Below are positions 22,714 to 34,273 of a DNA stretch of 64,000 bases, in pieces; within the stretch, counting starts at the first letter, position 1; the number at the start of each line of letters is the position of its first letter. The notes beneath the pieces are model-generated. The model saw only the letters and a program-made list of their open reading frames with translations, was not told the origin of the DNA and ran no database searches. The DNA is taken from NCBI GenBank assembly GCA_951230915.1, contig OX579642.1:2852001-2916000 (forward strand), written 5' to 3'. Source of the stretch: Antitrichia curtipendula (Eukaryota > Streptophyta > Bryopsida > Hypnales > Leucodontaceae). Both the position numbers and the translations under genes were made by a program.

Positions 22714-22913
22714 NNNNNNNNNNNNNNNNNNNNNNNNNNNNNNNNNNNNNNNNNNNNNNNNNNNNNNNNNNNNNNNNNNNNNNNNNNNNNNNNNNNNNNN
22801 NNNNNNNNNNNNNNNNNNNNNNNNNNNNNNNNNNNNNNNNNNNNNNNNNNNNNNNNNNNNNNNNNNNNNNNNNNNNNNNNNNNNNNNNNNNNNNNNNNNN
22901 NNNNNNNNNNNNN
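22714..22913. other. Assembly gap (200 N)
   Basis: Exactly 200 consecutive N, the usual placeholder length for a gap of estimated or unknown size. The sequence on either side cannot be assumed to be contiguous. Confidence 0.99.
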
Positions 22914-23009
22914 AAATTGGGATAATCCCTCTCCGGATTCCTAAAAGTGAATTTTATTTAATCTGCACATAATCACGGGCTAGCAACGAAGTTAAAATAC
23001 GAGTGTCAT

Positions 23010-23455
23010 TACACTAAAGATGATATTTAGTGTCTTGTACACTAAATACGAAGGCATACACTAAAAGCCAATTACCCTATGAAAGTAAGTAACATTAAAT
23101 GTCAATTCAAACACTAAATGTGAACCAGAGTTGTCATATCAGACGGAATATCACTGTTCACGGACAGAATCGGACCGATTAGGGCTAGGCGGCTGAGCTT
23201 TGTAACTTTTGCAAAAATTCTTCAAATCAGGAAAATGAGATGTTTTTCGGCATCTACAAAAACTGTAGATGTCGAAAAACATCTCATTTTCCTGATTTGA
23301 AGAATTTTTGCAAAAGTTACAAGGCTCTGAAGTTTGCAGCCGGCACATTCAAGTCTAACACTAATTGTGGACAAGTTCAGATTTAGTGTTGTAGCTAGTA
23401 GGGGGGTAAAAACACTAAATGTCACTCAACACTAAATATCATCTTTAGCGTAGTT
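23010..23455. mobile_element. Palindromic element with nested hairpin
   Basis: The core hairpin has arms at about 23195-23259 and 23264-23327, with a loop of about 4 bases and only two mismatches (GGCATC/GTCGAAA region and the outer GAGCTTTG/CAAGGCTC). It sits inside a looser outer inverted repeat, ACACTAAAGATGATATTTAGTG near 23012 against ACACTAAATATCATCTTTAG near 23430. Words such as ACACTAAATGTGAAC recur inside and also near 36690-36720. It is probably a fold-back MITE. The family is not identified, and the N gap lies about 100 bp upstream. Confidence 0.65.
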
Positions 23456-25064
23456 GATTAGAAAGTTGCAGAGTCATTGGTTGGCCGGGAGGTTGCAACA
23501 CTAGGGGCTCCCGCTCAAGGGGGAGCAAAAGGGCCTTCCACTAATATTGGTCAATAATGTTATGTACTCAAGTCAAGTTACACAAAGGCAGGAGGAGACT
23601 CTATTTGCACCACGTGACTATTAGTTGCTCCTTTTTTTTTTACGATTGCGTACTAGTAAAGTGATGTGTACACTACCATTCCAAACCAAACGTAGCGCAA
23701 ATAGGGTGACTCCTGAAGTATGGGACAAATCAGAGAGTTCGCTTGCCAAATTGAAAATACAGTCTCGGTTGTTCGCCTTCTTCTTTCTGTCGTTTTTCCT
23801 GTGTATTTTACCGAATTTCCTTTCCTTCAAAGTTGGAAATTATTAAAAATAAATATTTAAAAAATCCTTTGGAACTACCCTAACAGCCTCTTTATGATTC
23901 ACGTTGCTCTGAGGAGACCAGTTGGAGTTGATATTCTTTCTTTCTGGCCATTAGCCTTCGAGACTCTGCCAAACGGACCTATCGGTACGCGAGGAATCCA
24001 ATCATGGGGCCTAGTCTAGTCAAGCCCAGCCCAGCCCTAGGCTAGGGCAGCTGTTGCTTTAAGTTTCCCCCCATTGGTGGCCCCAAATAATATCGTCCCC
24101 ATGTTCGCTTGGACGCTTTGAGGTTCCTGAGGTTGATGAGCCAGGCTCTTTCTTTCCTGGAGAATGTTTCAATGGCGACGGAGATACGGGACAACAGGGT
24201 TCCTTCCCTTCCCCTTGGCTTGGGGAACCCTCCCCCCATGGATGGAGTGTACATTAACATTGTGACATTCTTCTCGTACATTGGAAGGCCATCCTTTTGG
24301 AAGAAATCATGCATGATGGAAGGATGGGACGGGATGCGACGTGGCGAGATGAGAAAGAGGGGCGGAGATTAGTGGTGGAATTTTTTTTATAAATGTACTA
24401 GCAGAGAATGGGTGAGATTTGGGTAGGAACTAGGCAAAGGAAAGGAGCGGGATTTGCAATACGGCCATTCTATATGAGGAAGGAAAAGTGACTCATTTTT
24501 TAAGGAAAGTTTTCAACCAAACAAAACTTTTGCAATTTGCAAAAAATTCATAACTTGTTGGAATCAGGTGGAATTTTATTTATTTTTGTTAAAGAAGTCC
24601 TTTGTAGACTTGTATGGAGCTATGAGGTTGATAGGGCAAATAAGATAGACCTTAGTAGAATTCATTGGAAACCCATCTTTTGGAGAAAAAACAATTTGTA
24701 CAAATTGGAAAGAGAGATTAGTTTACACCCCAAAAAAATAGTGAAGGAAGTTAGTCAAGTATATGATACCCATGGTGCCTCCTAAATGGATATTGTGTAC
24801 TATTGTTGCACAGTTGATGATTATGGATGTAAGATTCTAATACGTAGAGAAACTTCTTTAGAGTTTGTTGGGTTTAGATGTACTTACTTTATTAGAAGAA
24901 TGGCTAAGAGTGCTCTAAGTTTTTGAAATCATTTTTTTTTTGTCACTAATTCCCCCTTCCGCATAGAAATATGTTACCACTTCATATGGAGACATTTTAC
25001 AAGGTGAAAGTCACAAAACCATTTCAATCAATTCAACAGTGCTTATATGTGAACATGTTTCAAT
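23456..25064. other. Intergenic DNA of mixed composition, no gene recognised
   Basis: 23900-24370 is GC-richer with short open frames on both strands, none matching a family I know. The 82-codon frame at 24537-24785 is likewise unrecognised. No splice-linked coding evidence is seen. Confidence 0.5.
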
Positions 25065-25245
25065 TTACTCCTAAAGACTCAAAAGACCAAATTTTCATCA
25101 AAATACACACTTAAAATTGCCATTGTCTATGCAAACCAACAACAATTTGTAACATTTGTAATTCTTTTTGCATATCCAACTGCAAGATGTTGCACTAGAC
25201 TAGTATGAAGATGTTTGGAAGAAATTTCAGAAAATGCTAATAAGT
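25065..25245 (+). mobile_element. TTAA element fragment, T1 left part
   Basis: TTACTCCTAAAGACTCAAAAG resembles a decayed T1 left end. It is followed by the T1 blocks CATCAAAATACACAC, AAAATTGCCATT, GCATATCCAAC and CACTAGACTAGTATGA, then AAGAAATTTCAGAAA, after which similarity stops. The right two-thirds of the element is missing. Confidence 0.7.
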
Positions 25246-25299
25246 TTTACTATCTTGAAAACAAAAAAATTCCAAAAAGTTTTGCCAAAAACTAAGATC

Positions 25300-25800
25300 A
25301 TATATAGATATAGTAGAAACACCCATTTCCAACCAGGAATCTATACCCAACATGTAGGGTGTATCTATTTTCAACCAAGGCTGGAACACATTTCCAACCA
25401 AATACTGGAATGTATTTCTTTCTCCCTTTCAAGGTTGGAACTAGTAAGATTGTGACACATGTCTTGAAGTAGTGAGCAAGAAAATAGGAAGTAGTGAGCA
25501 AGAAAATAGGAAGTAGTGAGCAAGAAAATAGGAAGTAGTGAGCAAGAAAGTAAGATGTAGTGAGCAAGAAAGTAAGAAGTAGTGAGCAAGAAAGTAGTTC
25601 TTAAATGATCGAAATTAGAAGAGTCTATATGTTGGGTATGGGTGTAGGCCAACTTTTGGCTTCCAAAATTCATAGTAATTTCAACTCCAAGGCAAAAAAT
25701 TACCAAAAAAATTGCAATCCCCATGATTTCTATCTTCCTATATGATTGAAAATTTATATTACCTTATATTGCTCCATAACATGTGGAGGATTGCTTAAGT
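25300..25800 (+). repeat. Dispersed repeat with internal 22-bp minisatellite
   Basis: Aligns with 63290-63650 and, reversed, with 63765-64000. Shared blocks include TTTCCAACC, AAGTAGTTCTT, CAAAATTCA-AGTAATTT and TTTCTATCTTCCTA. Between about 25465 and 25595 the unit GTAGTGAGCAAGAAA plus 7 bases is repeated six times; the other copies have two and one. Frames over the array show periodic Leu/Phe/Ser patterns that are only by-products of the repeat. Confidence 0.8.
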
Positions 25801-26931
25801 GGTCAACTATGGGTAATTCTACCATACCTCCCCCAACCTTTTAGAATTCCTCGGTGGACTCTTGACACTTTTGGGGGGTAAATATTCTTTCAATTTACTT
25901 ATAAGGTGACACCTGGCACCGGAGAAAAAATCACGGCTAACTTCCAATTCAAGCTGGATCGAAGATCTTTTTTTCCGACACTCTTTTTTCGACACCTGGC
26001 ATGCTTGTGATGATCACTCATTCCAGCTTTTCCTGCCACATTTTTGGCAGTTGTAAGTCCTGATTCGAAATTCTGGGTTAGCCGGGACCAAAGATTCCTC
26101 TGTTGTTTTTTTCATCTTTTTAAAAAATTTTAAATTTTTTTTCCTTCCTACCTTTCTCAAGTAGACAGAAAAGAAAACGTTTCTTTTCCCAATGCAGACA
26201 TGTGAAATCAACTGCAACCCCCTTTTAATTTGCTTCCAGTACAAGTTGTTAGGGCCTTAGGGGGGGGGTCTTTTGAGTAGCCTAGCCAGCCAGCCCAAGA
26301 GTCAAAATTCAGTTCCACCTGCCTCCCTGGCTAGTCCCTGGTGTGGAACTTGTGTTGTTTGTCGTCCTTTGGAAACGAACTCGAGGCTACAGTAATACCG
26401 CACTTTCTACAAGGAAAAAAGTGCATAAGGACAGTAGAGAACCACCCCCTTTTTTTAAAATTTAAATTTTTTTAAAAACAAAAACAACAGAACCCCAGTC
26501 CACTTGATAAGTTAGTGACAAACAAAAAGCCAGGGAGTCTGTTCGTATAAGGTAGGCACCCCCCAAAATGGCACCTGACCTTAAAGCGCCATCTACAGGT
26601 TGTGTACATTTCCAAAATCAGTTAGGTACCTATTTGGATGGAGCGCTTTCAGAAACAAACTTTGACCCTTAATAACTTTTGCATACGGTGTCCAAATGCC
26701 ATGTTCTCTGGTGCGTTGGAACCTCCTTTCACTTGCCAACAAGAATATATGAAAATTTGGACAGTCTAATAGTAATAAATAGGCTCAGTAGCAAAAAGTG
26801 GCGGGTTTGGATGTACCCACCTTACAGACAGGAGACACTCCTCAGTTTCCAACCAAGGAATGTCTGAATTTCGAAGATATTACAGAAAAGTATTCCGAGT
26901 TTCCGACGTTGGCGGGGGACCAACCAAAAGG

Positions 26932-26966
<35 letters not shown>

Positions 26967-28554
26967 GTTATTAGAATGGGTGGAGTGGGTAAGTTATTAG
27001 AATGGTTTGTTTTCAAAAAGAAGAAGAAAAGAATGGGGGAGTGGGTACGGTACAGACATTTTAATGGGAACATGAAAGTCGAACTGAAGGGGGGGACACA
27101 CGGCCAAAGAAACCGTAACCTAAAAAACCCCAACTGAACTGAATAGACAGCTTCCCAAAGACGGACTGGCAGTTACAGTTAGTCCATCATTTTGATAGAG
27201 CCCCATTAACTGCCAGCGTCAGTTATGATCTAGGAACGACGTGGATTTTGCGCAACTGTGCTCCTGGCCTCCTGCGAGAGACACAAAATCAAGGGGGGCA
27301 GTTACAATCAAGTGGTTATTAGCACCGTCACCTACCTGGCTTGGGAACTTATTAATTAGGGGAGGCAACCCATTTCTGACCACTTAAGCAAATACACGTA
27401 TTTGCAGGGCGGGTTTCTTCACTGGGGAAAATTTCCGGAGTTGGAGAGGTGTCCATTGTTTTTCAGATTTTTATTTCTCAAAACATAATTACTATGAGCT
27501 TTTGTGGCTGAAGATTCTAGTCATACATACATACATTCCTCTTTCCGACCAAGGGCTGGTTGCAAAATCCAACAAGGATTCATTGCAATATTGAGAGTCC
27601 TGTAGCCAATTATAATGTGGCACACATTGTGCTGGGAATTGTGTTGTAATTTATCATTGTTCATCTACTATTGCATGGAAAGAAAACAACCTAAGTTGCC
27701 AGAATAGGAAACTGATCAGGAATGGGTTGCCTCCCTTACTCCCACGCTCCTTGAGAGTGTTCCATTAGTAAGTCAAAGGAGACATACTGAAGTTTGTTGC
27801 GCCCCTGTCTACATTAATCTAACATTTCAATCCCTATAATGTTGGAAAGAGGGACTCAAATTGAGTCGAGGGTACATGTGGATATATCAGAGGCTAAACC
27901 AAGAAGTGCAATGGCTGCTTGTGTGACTCTTTGGTTGCTACTAGTAACAATTGCTTTTTCTTATTTGGGGTTGATTAAAGTGCCCATTCGGCTTCTAATA
28001 AGTTTATTATTGGCCCTTGGATGCTGGACTGGTAAACATAGAGATGCTGTTGGGCCCCGTTTTTTTGTAATTTTGTGTGGATTAATTTGGGTTTGAAAAA
28101 AGGCCCCGGGGGGTCGATTGCTTTTAGGGTTGTGCGCCATGAGGCTTGGGTTGGAAAGGCCGGGGGGGGAGAGGGCAAGCAGTTACACCGAAAACCGGAC
28201 CCTGGATTGTTTTTTGGTGTAAATTTATACCCTTCCCAGGATTCGGGGGATACGGACGTCTATTTTTCCGCTCAGGGTCGGTTCTCGGCAGATTCCTGCA
28301 ACTGTGGAAAATGGCTCAGGGCTGCTGCTGGGCTCACGCAAGCAAGCAAGCAAGCGGGGTGGGACCCATGGGGGTTGGGCTGCTTTTTATTTTAATTCCA
28401 AATTTTTACTTGGCATGTTACTGTAGTTGGAGATGATTCCATGACAAGGGGAAAAGTGGTAAGAATAAAGCCCAGCTGTTGGGAGGGTTCAGTAATAGGG
28501 TAGACATACCATTCCCACGGCCAGGGAGGATATTGCCCCGTGTTTTACCCCTGC
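25801..28554. other. Intergenic DNA, no gene recognised; (ATT)n at 26932-26965
   Basis: The composition is mixed, with several G-runs. An ATT microsatellite of about 11 units lies at 26932-26965. A CAAG run (about 28339-28355) and short open frames (27839-28096, 28075-28436) do not match known proteins convincingly. A weak resemblance of 27880-27960 to a copia-type RNase H segment (SEA-x-AMAAC) is noted under rejected items. Confidence 0.45.
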
Positions 28555-28690
28555 AGAAAATACTGGAATTTTTTATTTTCAAATTTTGAATTCATATTTG
28601 CAATCAGAGGCCCTAAATTAGTTTGGAGGTGTGAAGATATACAAAATTTAAGTGACACAAAATAGGGGGCAATTTTTATATTTACCCTTT
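28555..28690 (+). repeat. Dispersed repeat of about 140 bp, copy 2
   Basis: Same family and orientation as 21880-22030: AAATTTTGAATTCATATT, CAGAGGCCCTAAATTAG and GACACAAAATAGGGGG occur in order. The reverse copy is at 54290-54460. Confidence 0.65.
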
Positions 28691-28855
28691 GATGGGGCAA
28701 TATAGGGGTCAATCCTCCCTGGCCCCATTCCCACCCTGGCACCTAATTCCGGTTCTCATGTATCCATGGGAGTACATTCTAGGAAGAAAATTTGTACCAC
28801 TAGTATATGAAGGAGGAGTTCTTAAAGGGATGGGAATGGGTAGTCTATCTTATGC

Positions 28856-29778
28856 TTAACCCCTACAACCCCGAGGCCTTTTCTCCATCAAAACACACTC
28901 AAAACTGCCACTTCTATTGCAAAGAGCAAAAAAATATAAAAATTGTTTTTTTTGCATATCTAACCGTAGTACCTTATACTAGACTAGTATGAGAATGTGT
29001 GCAAGAAATTTCAGAAACTTTGACCAAATAGATTGCAAGATATTTGCATTCAAAGTGAAGAAAACAAGTTTTTTTGCACCTTGCTTGACTAGATTTTTGG
29101 GCTTTGAAACTATTTAACTTAAATTTTTTGTATTGTTGATTTTGATTTTCTAAGTTTATATGTTGAATACTTCAGTTGAGAATCTAGGGAAAAAAATTCA
29201 AGAAAAAAACACTAAATTTTTACTCATTAAAAATTTATTAAATAGAAGTAGGTTCAAGATTGAAGGAATAACTAAATCGTTAATAGCTCTAAGACAAAAT
29301 TGGAATACCATAATCCCAACGGTGAGATTGTTCTGGCAAGCAAATTCAACCTTGTCTAACAATTTTTTTTCTGAAAATTGTAAAAATTGCATTAAAAAAT
29401 GAATCCTAAAAGTTATTTTTTCAAGAAGATGCTTAGATTGCCCGAAAAACTAAGATTGTCCATAACTTTTTCATTATTAGTCCAAATAGAATGAATCAAA
29501 GCTTCAAATTCAGACAAAAAGACATAGATTTTGAAAAAAATACTTAAGAAATTTATTTAGACTTTCTGTGATTTTTTTGTGCTGCACGCCAAATTCTATT
29601 TTTGGCATAATTTTTTCTCTCGGGCACCAATTGAAATAAAAATTATATATCCACAAAGCTCTCGCAGAACCGCACAACTTCAAAAAATCCCAAAAAATTT
29701 CTCTACAAATTGAGGTCATAGGAACCTACCCGGACCCAAATTGTCCCCCGAGGGGACAAACGGGGCTTTAGGGGTTAA
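28856..29778 (+). mobile_element. TTAA element, family T1 (923 bp)
   Basis: The left end is TTAACCCCTACAACCCCGAGG and the right end is GGGGCTTTAGGGGTTAA. Both keep TTAA and an inverted CCCCTAAAG-type terminus, with one small change on the left. About 30 bp inside the right end is the palindrome GTCCCCCGAGGGGAC. The interior is AT-rich and non-coding and matches the copies at 30000, 34274, 51760 and 56264. The right TTAA is also the left TTAA of the T3 element that follows. Confidence 0.9.
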
Positions 29779-30003
29779 CCCATAAACGCCATTATGGACG
29801 TTTTCTTGTCGATGAATGATAAAGAATCTCTCCTTGTAGGATAGAAGTGCAACTATTCATCCTCCTAATTTTGGGTGAAAAGGTAAGGTCATCTATAGTA
29901 GTTTGTCTTTCAATGAGTATTTTTGCATTATTTTAATCCAACAGTTTACATGGTGACAAAATAGATGATTTCCACAGCTATGAGCTTGTTGTTTAAGGGT
30001 TAT
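29775..30003 (+). mobile_element. TTAA element, family T3, copy B (229 bp)
   Basis: The left end is TTAACCCATAAACGCC and the right end is TTGTTTAAGGGTTAT, an imperfect inverted repeat. The body matches the interrupted T3 copy at 16233-16451. It shares its left TTAA with the T1 element ending at 29778 and its right TTAT with the one beginning at 30000, so three elements lie end to end with single TTAA-type joints. Confidence 0.75.
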
Positions 30004-30912
30004 TTCATAAAGGACCAAGGCCTTTTTTCACCAAAAAAACATTCAAAACTGCCATTTCTATTGCAAAGATTTTTAAAAATTGAATTTTTTTTGCACATCT
30101 AACCACTGGATCTTACACGGCCTAACTAGTATGAGAAAGTGTGGAATAAATTTCAGAAATTTTGACCGCATAGATTGCAAGATACTTGCGTTAAAAGTGA
30201 GCAAAACAATATTTTATGTACATTGCAAGACTAGATTAATTTGATTTTGAACCTTTTTTAACTTAAATTTTTTGCACTACAAAGTTTTGAGGTTTAAATT
30301 TTTATGATAGGGAATTGAGTCAAGAGTCAAGGAGGAAAAAAGTTCAATTTAAAAAAAAAGATTCATTCTTAAATTTTTTTGTTAAGTAGAAGTAGGTACG
30401 AGATAGAAAGAAAATCTAAATTATTAATATTTCTAAGATGGAATTGAAACATACTAATACTAGTGGTGATATTGTTCTAGCAAGCAGACTAAACTATGTA
30501 GATTTATTTTTTAATTGTAAAAATTGCATTAAAAAATGAATCTTGCAAATTATTTTTTCACAAAGATGCTTAGATTGTCCAAAACACAAGATTGTCCATA
30601 ACTTTCACATCACTTATTCAAATGAAATGAATCAAATTTTTCCATCTATACAATATATAATCTATGAGAAAAAATATATATATGAAGAACAATCAAATTT
30701 TGTTAAATTTTATTTTTGCTACATGACTTTCCTTGTTTTGAGCTTATTTGGGGATAACTTTTGTTTTCAGGCACCAACTGTAAAAATAATAATCTCTACA
30801 AAGATAATCGTATTTTCTATCGTAAAAAAAATTAAAAAAATCATGACAATAATTGAAGCCATAGGTACCTACCCAAAGTCCCCCAAAGGAACAATGGTTC
30901 TTTAGGGGTTAA
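30000..30912 (+). mobile_element. TTAA element, family T1, left end decayed (913 bp)
   Basis: The right end is CTTTAGGGGTTAA. The left end, TTATTTCATAAAGGACC, is recognisable mainly from the sequence just inside (AAGGACCAAGGCC, then CACCAAAAAAACATTC). The interior follows the T1 order (ACTAGTATGAGAA, AGATTGCAAGATA, AGTAGAAGTAGGT, AAGATGCTTAGATTG, AGATTGTCCATAACTTT). It is non-coding. Confidence 0.82.
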
Positions 30913-31294
30913 GTGAAGAAGAGAAAAAAAAATGACAAAAGTCAATTTAAAATATTATAGTCCTCTAGATAAAAGTTAAAATATGCCCATGTTTTATGTT
31001 TCCTAACTTTTTCCTAACTTTTTTAAAACTTTTTTGAGATATTCTTGAATATGGAAGTTAGAGTGTCCCTACTACATTCTCATTATATGTGGAATAATTC
31101 TTTGTAAAGTGAAGGAGGATTCAGATGCAAGTTTGAATTCAAGAATTTCTGAATCCCTCAAGTCCCCACAGTCATCCCTTGGGTGCCACTTTGGGATTTG
31201 GATAGGTTTGTGTGACTTCTATTTTTGACATGATTTTATGAAAAAAATTTGAAGATAAAAAAAAGAAGAAGCTTTGTGGGCATATTAATTTATT
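30913..31294. other. AT-rich spacer between TTAA elements
   Basis: 382 bp with no supported gene or repeat end. Confidence 0.6.
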
Positions 31295-31881
31295 TTAACC
31301 TCTAAAGCCCTGAGGGTGTTTTCTGCCAAAAACCACTCAAAACTACCACTTCTGCTGTATTCACTTAAGGAAACCAATTTTTTTGTTTTTTCGGGAATTT
31401 AACCGTAGGATCTTGTACTTAACTTGTCTGAGATCATGTAGTAAAAATTTCATCAAATTTCACCGTACGGATTGGAAGATATTAGCATTCAAAGTTGAAC
31501 AAAAAGTTTTTTTTCAAGAAGATGCTTAAATTGCCCGAAAAAATAAGATTGTCCATAACTTTCTCATCCCTAGTCTAAATAGAATGAATCAAAGCTTCAC
31601 GTATAGGTAAAAACATAATCTTTTAGGAAAAAAATTCAAAAAAATATATTTTGACTTTTTGTAATTTTTTTTGGGCTGCCCGAGAATCTTTATTTCGTGC
31701 TCATTGTGCCATAACTTTTTCATCCGGCATCCAATTGAAACAAAATTATATATCCACAAAGCTCTTGCAAAGCTACACAACTTCAAAAAATCTCAAAAAA
31801 GTTCACTTCAAATTGAGACAATAGGAACCTACCCGGACCCAAATTGTCCCCCGAGGGGACAAGCAAGGGTTTAGGGGTTAA
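31295..31881 (+). mobile_element. TTAA element, family T1b (587 bp)
   Basis: The left end is TTAACCTCTAAAGCCCTGAG and the right end is GGGTTTAGGGGTTAA. It has the subterminal palindrome GTCCCCCGAGGGGAC. It matches 54491-55079 almost end to end (587 and 589 bp) and, reversed, 16452-17053. Compared with T1 it lacks about 330 bp of the middle. It is non-coding. Confidence 0.88.
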
Positions 31882-34273
31882 TTGATATCGAGGAGGAAAT
31901 GTTATGCTACAATAAGGACATTTTTTTAGTTCACTAGGTAAGAAAACAGAAACACAGAAATTTGAAATAATTAAATTAAAATCAAAATATCCTCATAAAA
32001 TGTATTTTTTTCTAAATTGATTCATTCCTTTTGGATGCGTAATGTGAAAGTTGTGGAGCTTCTTGTTTTAAGGGCATTCATAGAAATTTCATGAAAAAAG
32101 AATGTATTGTGTTTGTTTTTTAATTTAATTCTTCAAACTTTTTTTTTTGCAAGGCTTAGTATGTTTGCAAGAACAATCTCACCATTGAAATTAGTGTGTT
32201 TCAATTCCATCTTAGAACTATTAACAATTTAGGCTTTATTTGAACCTTGTATCTATTTCTACTTAATAATTTACTAAAGAATGAAAATCAACTCTTTCTT
32301 TTTTATATTTTTCCTAAGTTGTCAACTCAATTCTTCAACATAATTTTTTTTCATATCCAAATCTTTAATGCAAATTTTTTTAAAGTCAAGAAGACTTGAA
32401 GTCATATAATCCAATCAAGCAAGGTGCAAACAAACTTGTTTTTAGAGTCCTAAATGATTGGAGTTCTAAAGTTAAAAAAAATAAAAATTTCAAGACAATT
32501 ATTGATCTTCTTGCTCACCCAATTTAATAAAGGATTTCCAATATAATAGTATTTAAAGGTAAGTAGAACAGGCACAAGCATAAATAGAAGTGCACATATT
32601 TTTGTATACTAAAACTATCATCCTATTTCCTTGCCTTGATTTTTAGCGTATGTAAAACATGAAAAAACTTCCCCCAAATGCCATAAAAGTGACGATTTTT
32701 TTCATTGGAATCCAAGATGACTAGTCTTTTGAGTGTTGCCGTTAGGCATTGACAAAATTCAACAAGTATGTCAAGAATTTAGAAAAAGAAATTGGGCCAC
32801 TGACAAGTAATTGTGAAAAACTCACCAAGTTGTACCATTTTTCCATCCCTCTTGAAAATATGGTCCATCTTGAATTGTTTTTCTAGCAATGATTCAAATG
32901 ACATCACAACCTCATTGTTAAATAATATTATATGAAATCCAAATGTGAGTGAATTTCAAGTTTTAAAATTAGTTTTTTCATACAGTTTCAGTCAATTGAT
33001 TACTACTCTGGTGGGCATAATTCACTAACTTCCAATAAATTTATGTGAGTTGAAACATGTCCAATGAATGAAGATATCTTGACGCTACAAAGATTCCAAA
33101 CCCCTTGAAGACCACAAACATTAGAATTAGCATGACCCACAGTAATTGCACTGAACTATGCGGTAAGTTGTGGTAAATTATATACTCCAGCTCTTTCCCT
33201 CGAAGATTTTTTATGGAATTCCATACCCTGGGTCCGCCCTAAAGCTTACTAGTAAGTTACTTATGAACAGTTCCCGAGCCTTGGAAAATGGGGAGGAAAA
33301 TGAATTTTTAAATTTCTTTTTGTCTATTCTCTTCAGAGTTTTATTCCTCTTCAATAATTTTTTTTTATCGTTTGGTAGATTATTATTATTACTTTTTGTT
33401 TTTTTATGGAATAAATTGGATGTCAACCCTTTGAATAAGGGCACTGGAGAGGCAAATGGTTTTATTTATTTTAATATTTTTTTTTGGTGGGGACAAGTGT
33501 GGCACATTATTATAACCCAAACCGCCACTCGAATTATTCCTGCGTGTCACGCTGGGACTTTTGACTAGAATCTAGGATTTGCCCTAATTTCTGGATGTTT
33601 CTAGATCCGAATCCACAAGCAACAGTTGGCACAAGAGTTGCGTGCACTGTTTTCGCACTTTTTTTTTTATATTTTTTAAATTTTTGGGTGCACCCAGTGA
33701 ACTTTAGAAAGGAGAATAAAAAGTAATTTTTTTATTTTATTTTGGAAAATGAAAGGTAACTGTTTTGGCTTTTGTCTTTGGGTTTTGGGCTTTTGTTTTT
33801 CTGAGGTCAAGATTTTACAACCTCTCAAGTTCCCCCATCCCAAAGCGATGCAATTTGAGGAAAAGGGACGCAATTTCTTTTTCAAAAGATCTAAAAAAAA
33901 GAATCTCGAGGTACATTGCACTTTATGGTAAGAGTGGCATTTTGCAAAATGAACTGGTGAACCCTAATAAGAGTCATGGCATCTACGAGATGAATTATGA
34001 ATGTTTGAAAGAACATATTGTGGGAAGTTCTCGTAATGGATGAAGTACATCTACTTCTATTGCAAAAAATATTTTTTTTGGTCTATTCTTCAGCGATGTG
34101 ACTTTGGCAAGGTCATTTGATGTTTCATGATTTTTGAACAAGGTTTTGCATCACTTAATGTTGAAATGGGAAAGAAATAAAAATTTGCAAAAATGAAGAT
34201 CTGATGTCTAGATTTGTCTTTGGCCATAGTTTTTTTTGCCTTAAAAACTTCAGATCTTAGAGATTAACTTGGC
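31882..34273. other. AT-rich intergenic DNA, no gene seen
   Basis: Open frames at 33170-33568 and 33749-34043 are low-complexity or short and match nothing I know. No RNA gene is evident. Confidence 0.55.

Noticed and set aside
25298..25724. Leu/Phe/Ser-periodic frames of 89 and 117 codons
   Set aside because: By-product of the 22-bp minisatellite; the periodicity follows the DNA repeat.
27839..28096. Possible copia-type RNase H remnant (SEA-x-AMAAC)
   Set aside because: The resemblance is limited to about ten residues, with none of the neighbouring retroelement blocks and no LTRs nearby. Too weak to annotate.
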